Below, in pieces: positions 9,885-20,049 of a stretch of 64,000 nt of DNA. Both the position numbers and the translations under genes were made by a program. The stretch's first letter is position 1. Each line of letters starts with the position of its first letter. The notes under the pieces were generated by a model. It was not told the DNA's origin, made no database searches, and was given only the letters and a program-made list of their open reading frames with translations. This DNA comes from Aestuariibaculum sediminum (lineage in GTDB: Bacteria > Bacteroidota > Bacteroidia > Flavobacteriales > Flavobacteriaceae). The stretch spans positions 554,172 to 618,171 of the forward strand of contig NZ_JACVXB010000002.1 in NCBI RefSeq assembly GCF_014596945.1, written 5' to 3'.

Positions 9885-12239
9885 ATGAAAACTGAAAACA
9901 ACAATAAAGGGTGGAAATTGATAGCATATTTTTTAGTGCCTTTTATTGTTGTTTTATTGTTTAAATATTTTATTCAATCACCCAATTCGGTATATCAAGA
10001 TATTGGAGAAAATAATGCTTCGGAAATAAGTAATAAAAATAAAGCAATAATCAGTAAATTACCTGATACCGTAGATTTTATTTTTCATGTAAAACCCATT
10101 CTTTCAGACCGTTGTTATTTATGTCACGGGCCAGATGAAGGAACTAGAGAAGCCGGATTAAGATTAGATACCAAAGAAGGCGCTTTTGCGGCTATAGGGG
10201 AACATTTAGACAAATATGCCATCGTACCAGGGGATGTAGAATCAAGTTTGTTGGTAAGTAGAATTCACAGTGAGAATCCCGAGCAAATTATGCCTCCAGT
10301 GGCTTCAAATTTAAGTTTGTCGGATTATGAAAAGCAGCTACTCACCAAATGGATAGAACAAGGCGCTGTTTGGAAAGACCATTGGGCGTTTGTGCCTCCT
10401 CAAAAAAAAGACAAACCAAAAATTTCTAATCCCGAATGGGCCACCAACGAAATAGATTTTTTTATAGCAAAACGTTTGGAACAGGAAGGTTTGTCGCCTT
10501 CCGAGCCAGCTTCGAAAGAAAAATTAATTAGGAAATTATATTTCGATTTAACCGGGTTGCCTCCAACCATTGATGATATAGACGCCTTTTTAAATGATAC
10601 AGATAGCAATGCTTACGAAAAAGTTGTAGATAAAGTTTTAGCTTCACCTGCTTACGGAGAGCGTATGGCTGCCAGTTGGCTCGATGTAGCCAGATATGCT
10701 GATACTCATGGTTATCAAGACGATTTGGAACGTGTTATGTGGCCTTGGCGCGATTGGGTTATTAGTGCTTTTAATAAAAACTTACCATATAATGATTTCA
10801 TAGTTTGGCAATTGGCAGGGGACTTGTTACCTGATGCTTCCTTGGAACAAATATTAGCGACTGGTTTTAATCGAAATCATAAAATTACTCAGGAAGGCGG
10901 CGTAATCGACGAAGAGTATCGCGTAGAATATGTTAAAGATAGAACCAATACCACGGCAAAAGCACTTTTAGGATTAACGCTGGAATGTGCTCAGTGCCAT
11001 GATCACAAGTATGATCCTATATCGCAAAAAGAATATTACGGTTTCTATAGTTTTTTCAATAAGTTAGATGAAAAAGGTCGAATCGAATATAACGAAATAC
11101 CTAAACCCAATATAAAAATTACACCAAAGGAGGTAGAAGAGGTATTGTCTTTTGTAAAATTACCTGATTCTGTTAAAGCCGTCAATTTGATGGTTATGAA
11201 GGATGACGCGCCTGAACGTAAAACCTATCTTTTAAAGCGCGGGCAATATGATGCTCCTGGAGAAGAAGTGGAACTGCAAACACCTGAAGTGGTATTAAAT
11301 TTTTCAGATACATTACCCCAAAATAGATTAGGCCTGGCTAAATGGCTTTTTAGTGATGAAAACGCATTGACGGCAAGAGTTGCTGTTAATAGAATGTGGC
11401 AACAAATATTTGGTGTGGGTATTGTTTCTACTTCCGATGATTTCGGAAATCAAGGCGCTTTACCATCGCATCCCGAATTGTTAGATTGGTTGGCAGTTAC
11501 TTTTAAAGAAGAAGACTGGGACATGAAACGTATGTTTAAGCGTATGGTAATGTCTAGTACATATAAACAAACATCCAAGGTTACACCTCAGTTACTTGAA
11601 GCAGATCCCGATAATGTGCTTTTAGCAAGAAGTTCTCGTAATAAGCTAACTGCAGAAATGATAAGAGATAATGCATTAGCAGTTAGTGGATTATTAGTAA
11701 ATAAAATTGGAGGCCCTAGTGTTAAACCGTATCAACCGCCTGGATTATGGGCAGAAACCACTTCCGGACAAGGGTTAACAAAATATATCCCTGATACGGG
11801 AGAAGGACGATATAGAAGAAGTCTGTACACCTTTTGGAAGCGCACCTTGCCTCCACCATCAATGTTAACCTTTGATGCTCCTACACGTGATTTCTGCGAA
11901 GTTAAACGTCAAAAGACAAGTACTCCATTGCAAGCATTGGTTATGCTTAATGATCCACAAATAATGGAAGCCTCAGAGTTTTTGGCAAAAAAGTCATTAA
12001 AGTCGAATTCGCAATCCGATGAAGAACGTATACAGAATATCTTTAGAAAAATAACATCACGTTATCCAGATGACAAGGAAATTGAGGAATTGTTAAAATA
12101 TCTCGTTTACACAAAAAATAATTACGAACCAGCAAACAGTGATCTATCTCAAAACGAGGCACCTTCTGTTGATGTTTATGCATATACTGTATTAACAAGT
12201 TTAATTTTCAATTTAGACGAAGCTGTAATTAAAGGATAA
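9885..12239 (+). CDS. PSCyt1-DUF1549-DUF1553 cytochrome-like protein
   Basis: A 784-residue membrane-anchored protein (hydrophobic segment at about 11-30) of the three-domain type common in Planctomycetes. The first domain (PSCyt1) has a haem-binding CYLCH at residues 77-81 and the matching IMPPV methionine segment near 135. The DUF1549 domain (about 185-385) holds a second conserved site, CAQCH at 368-372, in the context [11 protein letters not shown]. The DUF1553 domain (about 485-740) contains the [15 protein letters not shown] segment. The CxxCH sites suggest a c-type, possibly dihaem, periplasmic protein; the reaction is unknown. It is followed 4 bases later by its usual partner, a DUF1501 gene. 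It sits in the middle of a glycan-use operon, which suggests a redox step on a sugar; that is inference. Confidence 0.85.
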   Translation: MKTENNNKGWKLIAYFLVPFIVVLLFKYFIQSPNSVYQDIGENNASEISNKNKAIISKLPDTVDFIFHVKPILSDRCYLCHGPDEGTREAGLRLDTKEGAFAAIGEHLDKYAIVPGDVESSLLVSRIHSENPEQIMPPVASNLSLSDYEKQLLTKWIEQGAVWKDHWAFVPPQKKDKPKISNPEWATNEIDFFIAKRLEQEGLSPSEPASKEKLIRKLYFDLTGLPPTIDDIDAFLNDTDSNAYEKVVDKVLASPAYGERMAASWLDVARYADTHGYQDDLERVMWPWRDWVISAFNKNLPYNDFIVWQLAGDLLPDASLEQILATGFNRNHKITQEGGVIDEEYRVEYVKDRTNTTAKALLGLTLECAQCHDHKYDPISQKEYYGFYSFFNKLDEKGRIEYNEIPKPNIKITPKEVEEVLSFVKLPDSVKAVNLMVMKDDAPERKTYLLKRGQYDAPGEEVELQTPEVVLNFSDTLPQNRLGLAKWLFSDENALTARVAVNRMWQQIFGVGIVSTSDDFGNQGALPSHPELLDWLAVTFKEEDWDMKRMFKRMVMSSTYKQTSKVTPQLLEADPDNVLLARSSRNKLTAEMIRDNALAVSGLLVNKIGGPSVKPYQPPGLWAETTSGQGLTKYIPDTGEGRYRRSLYTFWKRTLPPPSMLTFDAPTRDFCEVKRQKTSTPLQALVMLNDPQIMEASEFLAKKSLKSNSQSDEERIQNIFRKITSRYPDDKEIEELLKYLVYTKNNYEPANSDLSQNEAPSVDVYAYTVLTSLIFNLDEAVIKG

Positions 12240-12243
12240 TATC

Positions 12244-13701
12244 ATGGAAGAATTATCAAAACATTTTTTAAATAATAACAGAAGACACTTTTTAAAGAAG
12301 CTTGGCCTAGGAATAGGGGGGCTTGCTGCTGCGTCTTTGTTAGATCCTTTTAATTCTGTATCAGCAAATAATATTCCAGACGAACTGGCTTTAAAATTGC
12401 CTCATTTTGCTCCCAAAGCAAAACGCGTTATATATTTGTTTCAAAGTGGTGGTCCTTCTCAATTAGAATTGTTCGATTATAAGCCTTTGTTGGATAAATT
12501 ACGTGGTCAAGATTTACCGGACTCAGTTAGACAAGGACAGCGTTTAACAGGGATGACCTCTGGACAAGATAGTTTTCCATTAGTAGGAAGTCAATTTAAA
12601 TTCGATCAATACGGCGAATCGCGCGCTTGGGTAAGTAGCTTAATGCCTTATACAGCAAAAGTAGTCGATGAGCTTTGTTTTGTAAAATCGATGTATACCG
12701 AAGCGATTAATCATGATCCCGCTATTACTTTTTTTCAAACAGGTTCGCAGCAAGCGGGACGCCCTAGTATGGGGTCCTGGATGAGTTATGGACTAGGAAG
12801 TTTAAATGAAAATCTGCCAACTTTTACCGTATTGTTATCGCGTGGAACAGGTCGACCAAATGGTCAACCATTGTATTCCAGACTTTGGGGGAATGGCTTT
12901 TTAAGTTCTTTGCATCAAGGGGTTCAATTTAGGTCTGGTAAAGATCCGGTATTATACTTAAAAGACCCAGAAGGTATGTCTAGAAGTGACCGCAGAAAAA
13001 TGTTAGATCACCTTAGTGAGTTAAATCATAAACAGGAAACCGAATTTGGAGATCCAGAAATTAACAGCAGGATAGCACAATATGAAATGGCCTACCGTAT
13101 GCAAACTTCTGTCCCGGATACGATGAATATAGATAAAGAACCAGAACACATCATTCAAATGTATGGTACCGATGCGTTGGTTCCAGGTACATATGCCGCT
13201 AATTGCCTATTGGCAAGACGTTTAGTAGAACGCGATGTAAGGTTTGTTCAGTTGTATCATATGGGTTGGGATCAGCATAATAATTTACCCACGCAAATTG
13301 AAAAGCAAGCCAAAGATGTCGACCAGGCCACGGGTGCTTTAATAATGGATTTAAAACAGCGTGGTTTATTGGAAGATACTCTAGTGGTATGGGGTGGCGA
13401 ATTTGGTAGAACAAACTACAGTCAAGGGGTATTAACAGAATCCAATTACGGTCGCGACCATCACCCAAAATGCTTTACCATGTTTATGGCAGGTGGCGGG
13501 GTAAAACCGGGGTTTACGTATGGTGAAACCGATGATTTTGGATATAATATTGTTAAAGACCCAGTACACGTGCACGACCTACAAGCTACAATTATGCATT
13601 TAATGGGTGTAGACCATACTAAATTTACGTTTAAACATCAAGGACGTCGCTTCAGACTTACCGATGTGTCTGGTCATGTTGTAAACGATTTAATCGCTTA
13701 A
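12244..13701 (+). CDS. DUF1501 domain protein, Tat-exported
   Basis: A 485-residue protein with a twin-arginine start ([16 protein letters not shown], from about residue 11), so it is expected to fold in the cytoplasm and be exported by Tat. The DUF1501 family is related to the alkaline phosphatase/sulfatase superfamily; visible family segments are [31 protein letters not shown] near residue 157, DQHNNLPTQ and the GGEFGRT motif near 380. The reaction is not known. DUF1501 and DUF1549/1553 genes are regular neighbours in Planctomycetes, Verrucomicrobia and some Bacteroidota; here the gap is 4 bases. A function together with the upstream cytochrome-like protein is likely. Confidence 0.85.
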   Translation: MEELSKHFLNNNRRHFLKKLGLGIGGLAAASLLDPFNSVSANNIPDELALKLPHFAPKAKRVIYLFQSGGPSQLELFDYKPLLDKLRGQDLPDSVRQGQRLTGMTSGQDSFPLVGSQFKFDQYGESRAWVSSLMPYTAKVVDELCFVKSMYTEAINHDPAITFFQTGSQQAGRPSMGSWMSYGLGSLNENLPTFTVLLSRGTGRPNGQPLYSRLWGNGFLSSLHQGVQFRSGKDPVLYLKDPEGMSRSDRRKMLDHLSELNHKQETEFGDPEINSRIAQYEMAYRMQTSVPDTMNIDKEPEHIIQMYGTDALVPGTYAANCLLARRLVERDVRFVQLYHMGWDQHNNLPTQIEKQAKDVDQATGALIMDLKQRGLLEDTLVVWGGEFGRTNYSQGVLTESNYGRDHHPKCFTMFMAGGGVKPGFTYGETDDFGYNIVKDPVHVHDLQATIMHLMGVDHTKFTFKHQGRRFRLTDVSGHVVNDLIA

Positions 13702-13712
13702 TTTTTTTAATC

Positions 13713-14756
13713 ATGAGTCGAAGAGCATTTCTTAAACAATCGTCATTAGCATCGTTAGGCATTTTAACAAGCCCGTTATATTCAAGTGCCTTTTCTTTTA
13801 AGCCCAATAAAGACGTTATTATTGGTCATAATTCGCATCAATATAAAGTAGATATGGCTTGGGGTAATTTAAATGCTAATGTAACACCGGTTAAAGATTG
13901 TCATGAGATGGTTCAGGACTCTAAAGGCCGTATCGTTTTACTTACCAATCATACTAAAAACAATGTAATTATTTATGATAAATCAGGAAAGTTTATTTCC
14001 AGTTGGGGAACGGAATTTCCTGGAGGGCACGGACTAACATTGGTAAAGGAAAATGGTGAAGATTTCCTGTTAATTACCGATTATGAACGCCATCAGGTTA
14101 TCAAAACCACCATTGATGGTAAAAAAGTATTCGAAATTGATTTTCCTTCGGAAACAGGCTTGTATGAGCGTAAAGAACAATTTAAACCTACAGAAACGAC
14201 TGTATTGCCTAATGGCGATTTTTATGTAGCCGACGGTTATGGAAGTCAGTATATTACGCATTACAATCACAAAGGTGAACTGTTAAATATTTTTGGAGGA
14301 AAGGGAACAGAAAATGGGCAATTTTTAAATGCTCATGGTATTTGTTACGATAATAGAGATAAAAATAATCCATCGCTTTTAATTTCGGCTCGATCGATGA
14401 ATATTTTAAAACGATTCGATTTAAAAGGCAACTTCCTGGAATCTATTCCTGTTCCTGGTGCACTTATTTGTAGACCGGTTATTCATAAAAATGATATTTA
14501 TTTCGCCGTATTAAAATCGAAAAATGCACCCAATAGTGATTCAGGATTTTTATTGATTATGAATGAGAAAAATGAAGTGGTATCTTGTCCTGGAGCTACA
14601 GCACCTTCTTATGCTAACGGTAATTTAGATGAATTATATCAAACGGTTAGATTGTTTCAGCATCCTCATGATGTGTGTATTGATGATGATGAAAACATGT
14701 ACGTAGCACAGTGGAATTCAGGACAAACCTATCCTATAAAATTAACGCGCGTATGA
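13713..14756 (+). CDS. NHL-repeat beta-propeller protein, Tat-exported
   Basis: A 347-residue protein starting SRRAFLKQS, a Tat signal, followed by repeated beta-propeller blades. Recognisable NHL-type repeats include GKFISSWGTEFPGGHGLTLV near residue 95, DFYVADGYGSQYITHYN near 170, GELLNIFGGKGTENGQFLNA near 190, and a last repeat FQHPHDVCIDDDENMYVAQW. The His and Asp residues at blade starts resemble those of peptidylglycine amidating lyase-type propellers, but no catalytic set can be proved. It may be a binding or lyase partner of the DUF1501/cytochrome proteins. Its stop codon overlaps the next start (ATGA at 14753), so the two genes are probably translationally coupled. Confidence 0.75.
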   Translation: MSRRAFLKQSSLASLGILTSPLYSSAFSFKPNKDVIIGHNSHQYKVDMAWGNLNANVTPVKDCHEMVQDSKGRIVLLTNHTKNNVIIYDKSGKFISSWGTEFPGGHGLTLVKENGEDFLLITDYERHQVIKTTIDGKKVFEIDFPSETGLYERKEQFKPTETTVLPNGDFYVADGYGSQYITHYNHKGELLNIFGGKGTENGQFLNAHGICYDNRDKNNPSLLISARSMNILKRFDLKGNFLESIPVPGALICRPVIHKNDIYFAVLKSKNAPNSDSGFLLIMNEKNEVVSCPGATAPSYANGNLDELYQTVRLFQHPHDVCIDDDENMYVAQWNSGQTYPIKLTRV

Positions 14757-15541
14757 GGTTAGTTATTTGGATATTTTGCTTGTTGCTCATGAATTGTGCT
14801 TCTAAAGAAAATAAAGCTTATTTGCAATCGAAAGAAGTGCAATTGGTACAGCCTAGAGTTATAGCAAATAGTGTTTTAGTAGATTCCTTTGTAATTATCA
14901 AGGCTAGTTTAAAGGTAGATGGAACAACCATATTCTACACCTCAAATGGTGATATGCCTAATGAATCATCTAATAAATACCAAGACCCAATTAAAGTATC
15001 AAATCCAGGGTTGTATAGGTTTCGAGCGTATCATCCAGATTGGAAATCTAGTGACATTGCAGAACTTAAAATATATAAGAAAGGTAAGCAAGCCGAGTCG
15101 ATAATTTGGCATACCCAGGCCAGTAATAAATACCCTGGATTAGGCGAAAAAACAGTTATAAATGAAAATAAAGGATTATTAAATTTCACTGATGCCCAAT
15201 GGGTTGGTTTTGACACCTTAGCTTCAGCAACGGTGTGTTTCAAAGAAAAAACGTATTTAAAATCTGTAGATATAAGCTTTTTAATAGATACGGGTTCTTG
15301 GATTTTTCCACCTGAGGAAGTCTCTGTTATTATTAATGGAGATGCGGAATCCATGAAAACAATACAACTAAATAAAACCGAATCTTCAAGCGAAATATCT
15401 AATAAAACAATTAAGATTCCACTCGAAACAGAAGTGAAAACCTTAAAAATTAATGTCCAAAATATAAGGTCCATCCCAGAGTGGCATGAAGGTAGAGGAA
15501 CGAGTGCTTGGCTGTTTATGGATGAATGGTTATTTAACTAA
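14753..15541 (+). CDS. Lipoprotein with FN3-associated and discoidin-like domains
   Basis: A 262-residue lipoprotein. I chose the ATG at 14753, which overlaps the upstream stop as ATGA and gives a proper lipoprotein signal (IFCLLLMNC, Cys15); an in-frame GTG at 14711 would bury that signal. The first half resembles the FN3-associated/chitobiase C-terminal domain (TTIFYTSNGDMPNESS) and the second half a discoidin-like domain, ending in WHEGRGTSAWLFMDEWLFN. Both parts have close counterparts at the C-termini of the GH20 enzyme (6148) and of the product of 15548. No catalytic domain is visible. A role as a surface or periplasmic glycan-binding subunit is inferred. Confidence 0.75.
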   Translation: MRLVIWIFCLLLMNCASKENKAYLQSKEVQLVQPRVIANSVLVDSFVIIKASLKVDGTTIFYTSNGDMPNESSNKYQDPIKVSNPGLYRFRAYHPDWKSSDIAELKIYKKGKQAESIIWHTQASNKYPGLGEKTVINENKGLLNFTDAQWVGFDTLASATVCFKEKTYLKSVDISFLIDTGSWIFPPEEVSVIINGDAESMKTIQLNKTESSSEISNKTIKIPLETEVKTLKINVQNIRSIPEWHEGRGTSAWLFMDEWLFN

Positions 15542-15547
15542 ATATAT

Positions 15548-17680
15548 ATGCTAAAGGCTATTAAATATAAAAAACAATCTTTGGTGTTAGTAGCATTTTT
15601 GTTGCTTTCAAGCGTAGCTGGTGCACTAAATAGTGATGATGTACCGAGAATTGTTTTGGCTTTTGGCCGGTTACACCCTTTAATTTTACATTTGCCCATA
15701 GGGGCGTTGATCCTTACTTTTTTTCTAGACGTTGCAGGTAGAATTCGAAAAAATTATCCAAAGCAAACCATAACGCTCGCTTTAGGTTTTTCTGCGGTGT
15801 TTTCAATAATTGCATGTGTTTTTGGGTACTTTTTGTCCTTAGAAGATGGTTACGGCGGTTCAACCCTTGATATCCATTTTTGGACAGGAATAACTACTGC
15901 AGGGTTAATAACTACACTTTATAGCTTATCTAAAAATGAAACAGGAAACGTTAAACGGTTGGTTTTTCCATTGTTTCTCATAACATTAGTGGTAATGAGT
16001 ATTGCAGGTCACTATGGGAGCGTATTAACCCATGGTGAGGATTTTCTAACAGAATACATTGAAGCTCCTAAAAAGCAAGAAACTATCGAAGTTATTGATA
16101 GTTTGAATATGTACGACCATGTGGTTCTAAAAATTTTAGATGATAAATGTATACAATGCCATAACGAAACAAAGCGAAAAGGTGGTTTGTCTTTAGCTTC
16201 TAAAAAAGATATTTTAAATGGTGGCGATTCAGGTCTAGCCATTCGTTTAGGGGTTTCAGAAGAAAGTTTACTTTATAAGCATATAATGCTACCAGTTTCA
16301 GATGAAAATCATATGCCTCCAGAAGGTAAACCACAACTTACTAAAGATGAATTATGGATCATTAAATATTGGTTAGACCAAAGTGAAGTTATTGATAATA
16401 AAGTAGTAAAACTTAAAAAAAATGATACTTTAAATCGATTACTTAAAGATTACTTGGTTGTAGAAGAACGTCACATTGCCGAAGCAAGTATTGAAGCTGT
16501 TCAAGATGCTGAATCAGAGGGGTTTTTAGTTAGAAAACTGGTGCCGGCAAATCCAGAATTATGGGTAAAATTTAAAAAGGACACCATAACTAAAAAAAAC
16601 ATAAAAACGTTACAGGATTTAAAAGAGCAAATTATAGAATTGGATTTAAGTCAGACTAACTTAACCGATGCGTTAGCAAAGGAGTTAAAAAAACTAGAAA
16701 ACTTAGAAAAGCTCGAATTAACTCACACTCAAATTACCGATAAAACCTTAAATGTTTTGAAAGCTTTACCAAGGCTTAAAGTGTTAAACCTTGTCGGTAA
16801 TCAGGGAATAACAGGTAGTGGTTTAAAAGCTTTATTGGAGACGGAACAAATTGAAACCGTTTACGTTTGGAATACTGGTATAGACAGGTATGTTGCAGAA
16901 GACTTGAGTCGAAATTTAGACGTTAAAATAAATACGGGAGCCTGGGATTATGCGGAAACGGCACAATTAGGAATACCAGAATTACATGTTTCAAAAGATT
17001 TATTTTTAGATACTTTAATGTTAAAATTAGAAACTAACATTAAAGATGTTGCTATATTTTATAATCGAAACAATTCAGAACCTGATAGTACTTCGACACC
17101 GTATACTCGACCTATAGTGTTAGATTCTAGCACGACACTTACATATAAGGCTTATAAAAAAGGCTGGAATACAAGTGATGTCGGCAGTAAAACATTTTAC
17201 AAAGTAAATCATAAGGTAATAGATTATACTTTGTTGCATCAACCAGATGAAAAATACCCAGGAGCCTCAAAATTATTCGATTTTCAATTGGGATCAACAA
17301 ACTTTAAAGATGAAAAATGGGCTGGTTTTTTAGGAAAAGATATTGATGCGGTAGTTGATTTTGGTAATGAAGCATCACTAAATAAAATATCAGTTTCCTG
17401 TTTGGCACTTCCAAGAGATTGGATTATGTTACCAACCGAAATAACCTTATTTGTATCAAATAACAAGACAACGGGTTTTAAACAGGTCGCTTCAAAAGCA
17501 TTAAAACGCAGTTTAACATATGATGATAACGTGTTTATTCAAAATTTCAGTTTAGAATTTCAAAAAACTGAGGGACGTTATTTTAAAGTATTAATTAAAA
17601 GCCCTAAAGAATTACCAAATTGGCATGAGGGTGCCGGAAATCCGCCATGGATATTTGTTAGTGAACTTATGTTTTGGTAA
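15548..17680 (+). CDS. DUF2231 membrane protein with c-type haem site, leucine-rich repeats and C-terminal binding module
   Basis: A 710-residue multidomain protein. Residues about 35-165 form a four-helix DUF2231 domain with conserved histidines (HPLILHLPIG at 43-52, H110, GHYG at 154-157, THGEDF at 161-166) that may hold a b-type haem. A PSCyt1 domain follows with CIQCH at 201-205 and an HMPPEGKPQLT segment. Residues about 340-450 are leucine-rich repeats (LSQTNLTDALAKELKKLENL). The end, from about 490, is the FN3-associated plus discoidin-like module also seen in the GH20 enzyme, ending WHEGAGNPPWIFVSELMFW. It could pass electrons from the periplasm to the membrane while holding a glycan; that is inference. 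The gap from the upstream gene is 6 bases. Confidence 0.8.
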   Translation: MLKAIKYKKQSLVLVAFLLLSSVAGALNSDDVPRIVLAFGRLHPLILHLPIGALILTFFLDVAGRIRKNYPKQTITLALGFSAVFSIIACVFGYFLSLEDGYGGSTLDIHFWTGITTAGLITTLYSLSKNETGNVKRLVFPLFLITLVVMSIAGHYGSVLTHGEDFLTEYIEAPKKQETIEVIDSLNMYDHVVLKILDDKCIQCHNETKRKGGLSLASKKDILNGGDSGLAIRLGVSEESLLYKHIMLPVSDENHMPPEGKPQLTKDELWIIKYWLDQSEVIDNKVVKLKKNDTLNRLLKDYLVVEERHIAEASIEAVQDAESEGFLVRKLVPANPELWVKFKKDTITKKNIKTLQDLKEQIIELDLSQTNLTDALAKELKKLENLEKLELTHTQITDKTLNVLKALPRLKVLNLVGNQGITGSGLKALLETEQIETVYVWNTGIDRYVAEDLSRNLDVKINTGAWDYAETAQLGIPELHVSKDLFLDTLMLKLETNIKDVAIFYNRNNSEPDSTSTPYTRPIVLDSSTTLTYKAYKKGWNTSDVGSKTFYKVNHKVIDYTLLHQPDEKYPGASKLFDFQLGSTNFKDEKWAGFLGKDIDAVVDFGNEASLNKISVSCLALPRDWIMLPTEITLFVSNNKTTGFKQVASKALKRSLTYDDNVFIQNFSLEFQKTEGRYFKVLIKSPKELPNWHEGAGNPPWIFVSELMFW

Positions 17681-17704
17681 AATGAAGAAGACAAACTAAA
17701 TAAA

Positions 17705-20041
17705 ATGATGTATAAAACAAAATTAAAATATATAACAGGATTTATCCTTGCCATAAGCTTATCTTGTCAAGAGGAGGCGAAAATCGCTCCTGAGCAACAA
17801 TTAATAACGCAAAATCTGGCAGATTATGTAAATCCGTTGATGGGTACTGACTCGGACTTTAGTTTATCCAATGGCAATACATACCCGGCTATTGCAACGC
17901 CTTGGGCTATGAATTTTTGGACGCCACAAACCGCGAAAATGGGAAATGGTTGGACATATAGTTACGATGCAAAAACCATTCGAGGAATTAAGCAAACACA
18001 TCAGCCTAGTCCATGGATCAACGATTATGCTGCGTTTTCGTTAATGGCGGTGACAGGTGATCTAAAATACCAGGAAGATGAAAGGGCTTCTTATTTTTCT
18101 CATAAAGCTGAAACCGTAAAACCGTATTATTATTCGGTGTATTTAGCGGATTATGATGTTGTTGCAGAAGTAGCGCCCACCGAACGTGCAGCACATTTTA
18201 AATTCACTTTTCCAGAGGCAGATCGGTCTTACCTGCTTTTAGATGCATTTTATAAAGGTTCTATGGTGAAAATAATTCCGGAAGAACGTAAAATTATTGG
18301 TTATTGCAGAAACAATAGCGGTGGTGTGCCAGAGAATTTTCATAATTATTTTGTAGCTGAGTTTGATAAAGATTTCGAATTAACAAGCACCTGGGCTGAT
18401 GACTGGAAACTCTTAGAAGATGTGTCTCAAAGTGAAGGTGAGCATGTTGGCGCTATAATTGGTTTTAAAACTAAAAAAGGAGAAGTAGTTCACGTTAAAG
18501 TAGCGTCGTCTTTTATAAGTTTAGAACAAGCACAATTAAATTTAGATAGAGAAGTTGGTTCAGATACTTTTGAACAAACAAAGGAAAAAGCAAAACAGAG
18601 TTGGAATGAGGAACTAAACAGAATACAAATTGAAGATGATAACCTGGATCATATTAAAACATTTTACTCGTGTTTATATCGTGTGTTATTATTTCCTAGA
18701 AAATTCTATGAGTTTGATAAAAATAATGAAATAGTACATTACAGTCCGTATAACGGAAAAGTTTTACCGGGTTATATGTTTACCGACAATGGATTCTGGG
18801 ATACTTTCAGAGCTGTTTTTCCTTTCTTTAACATGATGTACCCAGAATTGAATAGCCATATTATGTCTGGGTTGGCAAACACGTACAAGGAATCGGGTTG
18901 GTTGCCAGAATGGGCGAGTCCCGGGCATCGTGATTGTATGATAGGCTCTAATTCAGCTCCAATTATCGTTGACGCATTTTTAAAAGGAAACGTAAATGAA
19001 AAAGATACCGACATCTTATTTGAAGCCATTTTAAAAAACGCTACAGTATCTGAGGGCAGACCAGTAAATTCGGTAGGACGTGCGGGATTAACATATTATA
19101 ATTCATTAGGCTATGTGCCTTATGATATTGATATTAACGAGAATGCCGCAAGAACATTAGAATATGCTTACGCCGATTTTACCATTTCAGAAATGGCTGA
19201 AAAATTGGGTAAAACAGATATTGCTAAAAAGTATCGCGAAAAATCAATGAACTACCATCATTTATTTGATCCAGTAACAGGTTTAATGCGTGGCAAAAAT
19301 GAAGATGGTTCGTTTCAATATCCTTTTAACCCGCTAAAATGGGGAGATGCTTTTACCGAGGGTAACAGTTTACATTATACATGGTCGGTGTTTCAAGATG
19401 TTCAAGGTTTAATTAATTTGATGGGAGGTAATAAGGCATTTATAGAAAAGCTTGATAGTGTTTTTACCATGCCCCCTAAATTCGACGATTCGTATTATGG
19501 TTTTACCATTCATGAAATTAGGGAAATGCAAATCGTAAACATGGGTAATTATGCTCATGGAAATCAGCCTATTCAACATATGATTTATCTATATAATTAC
19601 GCTGGTGCACCTTATAAAACACAGGAACGTATTCGTGAAGTTTTAACCAAATTATACGCTGCGACTCCAGATGGATATTGTGGCGATGAGGATAATGGAC
19701 AAACATCGGCATGGTATGTGTTTAGTGCTTTAGGTTTTTATCCTGTAACGCCAGGTGTAGACCAGTATGTTATAGGTAGCCCGTTGTTTAATAAAGCAAC
19801 ACTTCATTTAAAAAATGGAAATACATTTGAAATTATTTCTGAAAATAATTCCGATACTAATTTTTATATCGATTCTGTAAATTTAAATGGAACAGCCTAC
19901 AACAAGAATTTTTTGAAAGCTGATGAGATTCAAAAAGGAGGAATTTTAAAATTCAAATTATCAAATAAAGCAAATAAAGCGTGGGGTAGCCAACCAGAAC
20001 AAGTACCTTATTCGCTAACAAACTCAATTAAAACAAAGTAA
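17705..20041 (+). CDS. GH92 exo-alpha-mannosidase (second), lipoprotein
   Basis: A 778-residue GH92 member with a lipoprotein signal (AISLSC, Cys21). The opening motif reads YVNPLMGTDSDFSLSNGNTY, a longer loop than in its two paralogues. Later motifs are HRDCMIGSNSAPIIVDAFLK, the likely acid segment TEGNSLHYTWSVFQD, GNQPIQHMIYLYNYAG and CGDEDNGQTSAWYVFS. Asn-Gln replaces Asn-Glu in the GNxP loop of the other two copies, so it may prefer a different mannose linkage or a modified mannose. It directly follows the cytochrome block and precedes a fucosidase by 8 bases. Family is firm; linkage is not readable. Confidence 0.92.
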   Translation: MMYKTKLKYITGFILAISLSCQEEAKIAPEQQLITQNLADYVNPLMGTDSDFSLSNGNTYPAIATPWAMNFWTPQTAKMGNGWTYSYDAKTIRGIKQTHQPSPWINDYAAFSLMAVTGDLKYQEDERASYFSHKAETVKPYYYSVYLADYDVVAEVAPTERAAHFKFTFPEADRSYLLLDAFYKGSMVKIIPEERKIIGYCRNNSGGVPENFHNYFVAEFDKDFELTSTWADDWKLLEDVSQSEGEHVGAIIGFKTKKGEVVHVKVASSFISLEQAQLNLDREVGSDTFEQTKEKAKQSWNEELNRIQIEDDNLDHIKTFYSCLYRVLLFPRKFYEFDKNNEIVHYSPYNGKVLPGYMFTDNGFWDTFRAVFPFFNMMYPELNSHIMSGLANTYKESGWLPEWASPGHRDCMIGSNSAPIIVDAFLKGNVNEKDTDILFEAILKNATVSEGRPVNSVGRAGLTYYNSLGYVPYDIDINENAARTLEYAYADFTISEMAEKLGKTDIAKKYREKSMNYHHLFDPVTGLMRGKNEDGSFQYPFNPLKWGDAFTEGNSLHYTWSVFQDVQGLINLMGGNKAFIEKLDSVFTMPPKFDDSYYGFTIHEIREMQIVNMGNYAHGNQPIQHMIYLYNYAGAPYKTQERIREVLTKLYAATPDGYCGDEDNGQTSAWYVFSALGFYPVTPGVDQYVIGSPLFNKATLHLKNGNTFEIISENNSDTNFYIDSVNLNGTAYNKNFLKADEIQKGGILKFKLSNKANKAWGSQPEQVPYSLTNSIKTK

Positions 20042-20049
20042 TCAAAATT

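Noticed and set aside
14711-14752. GTG start extending the 14753 lipoprotein gene
   Set aside because: It would place 14 charged residues before the lipoprotein signal and overlap the upstream gene by 46 bases; the ATGA overlap start is better.
15031-15474. 147-codon minus-strand frame opposite the 14753 lipoprotein gene
   Set aside because: It is antisense to a gene with a lipoprotein signal and recognisable domains; its own protein shows no domain and no start context.
9885-17680. Cytochrome block as a recent mobile island
   Set aside because: No integrase, transposase, direct repeats or tRNA borders are seen, and base composition looks like the neighbours by eye.
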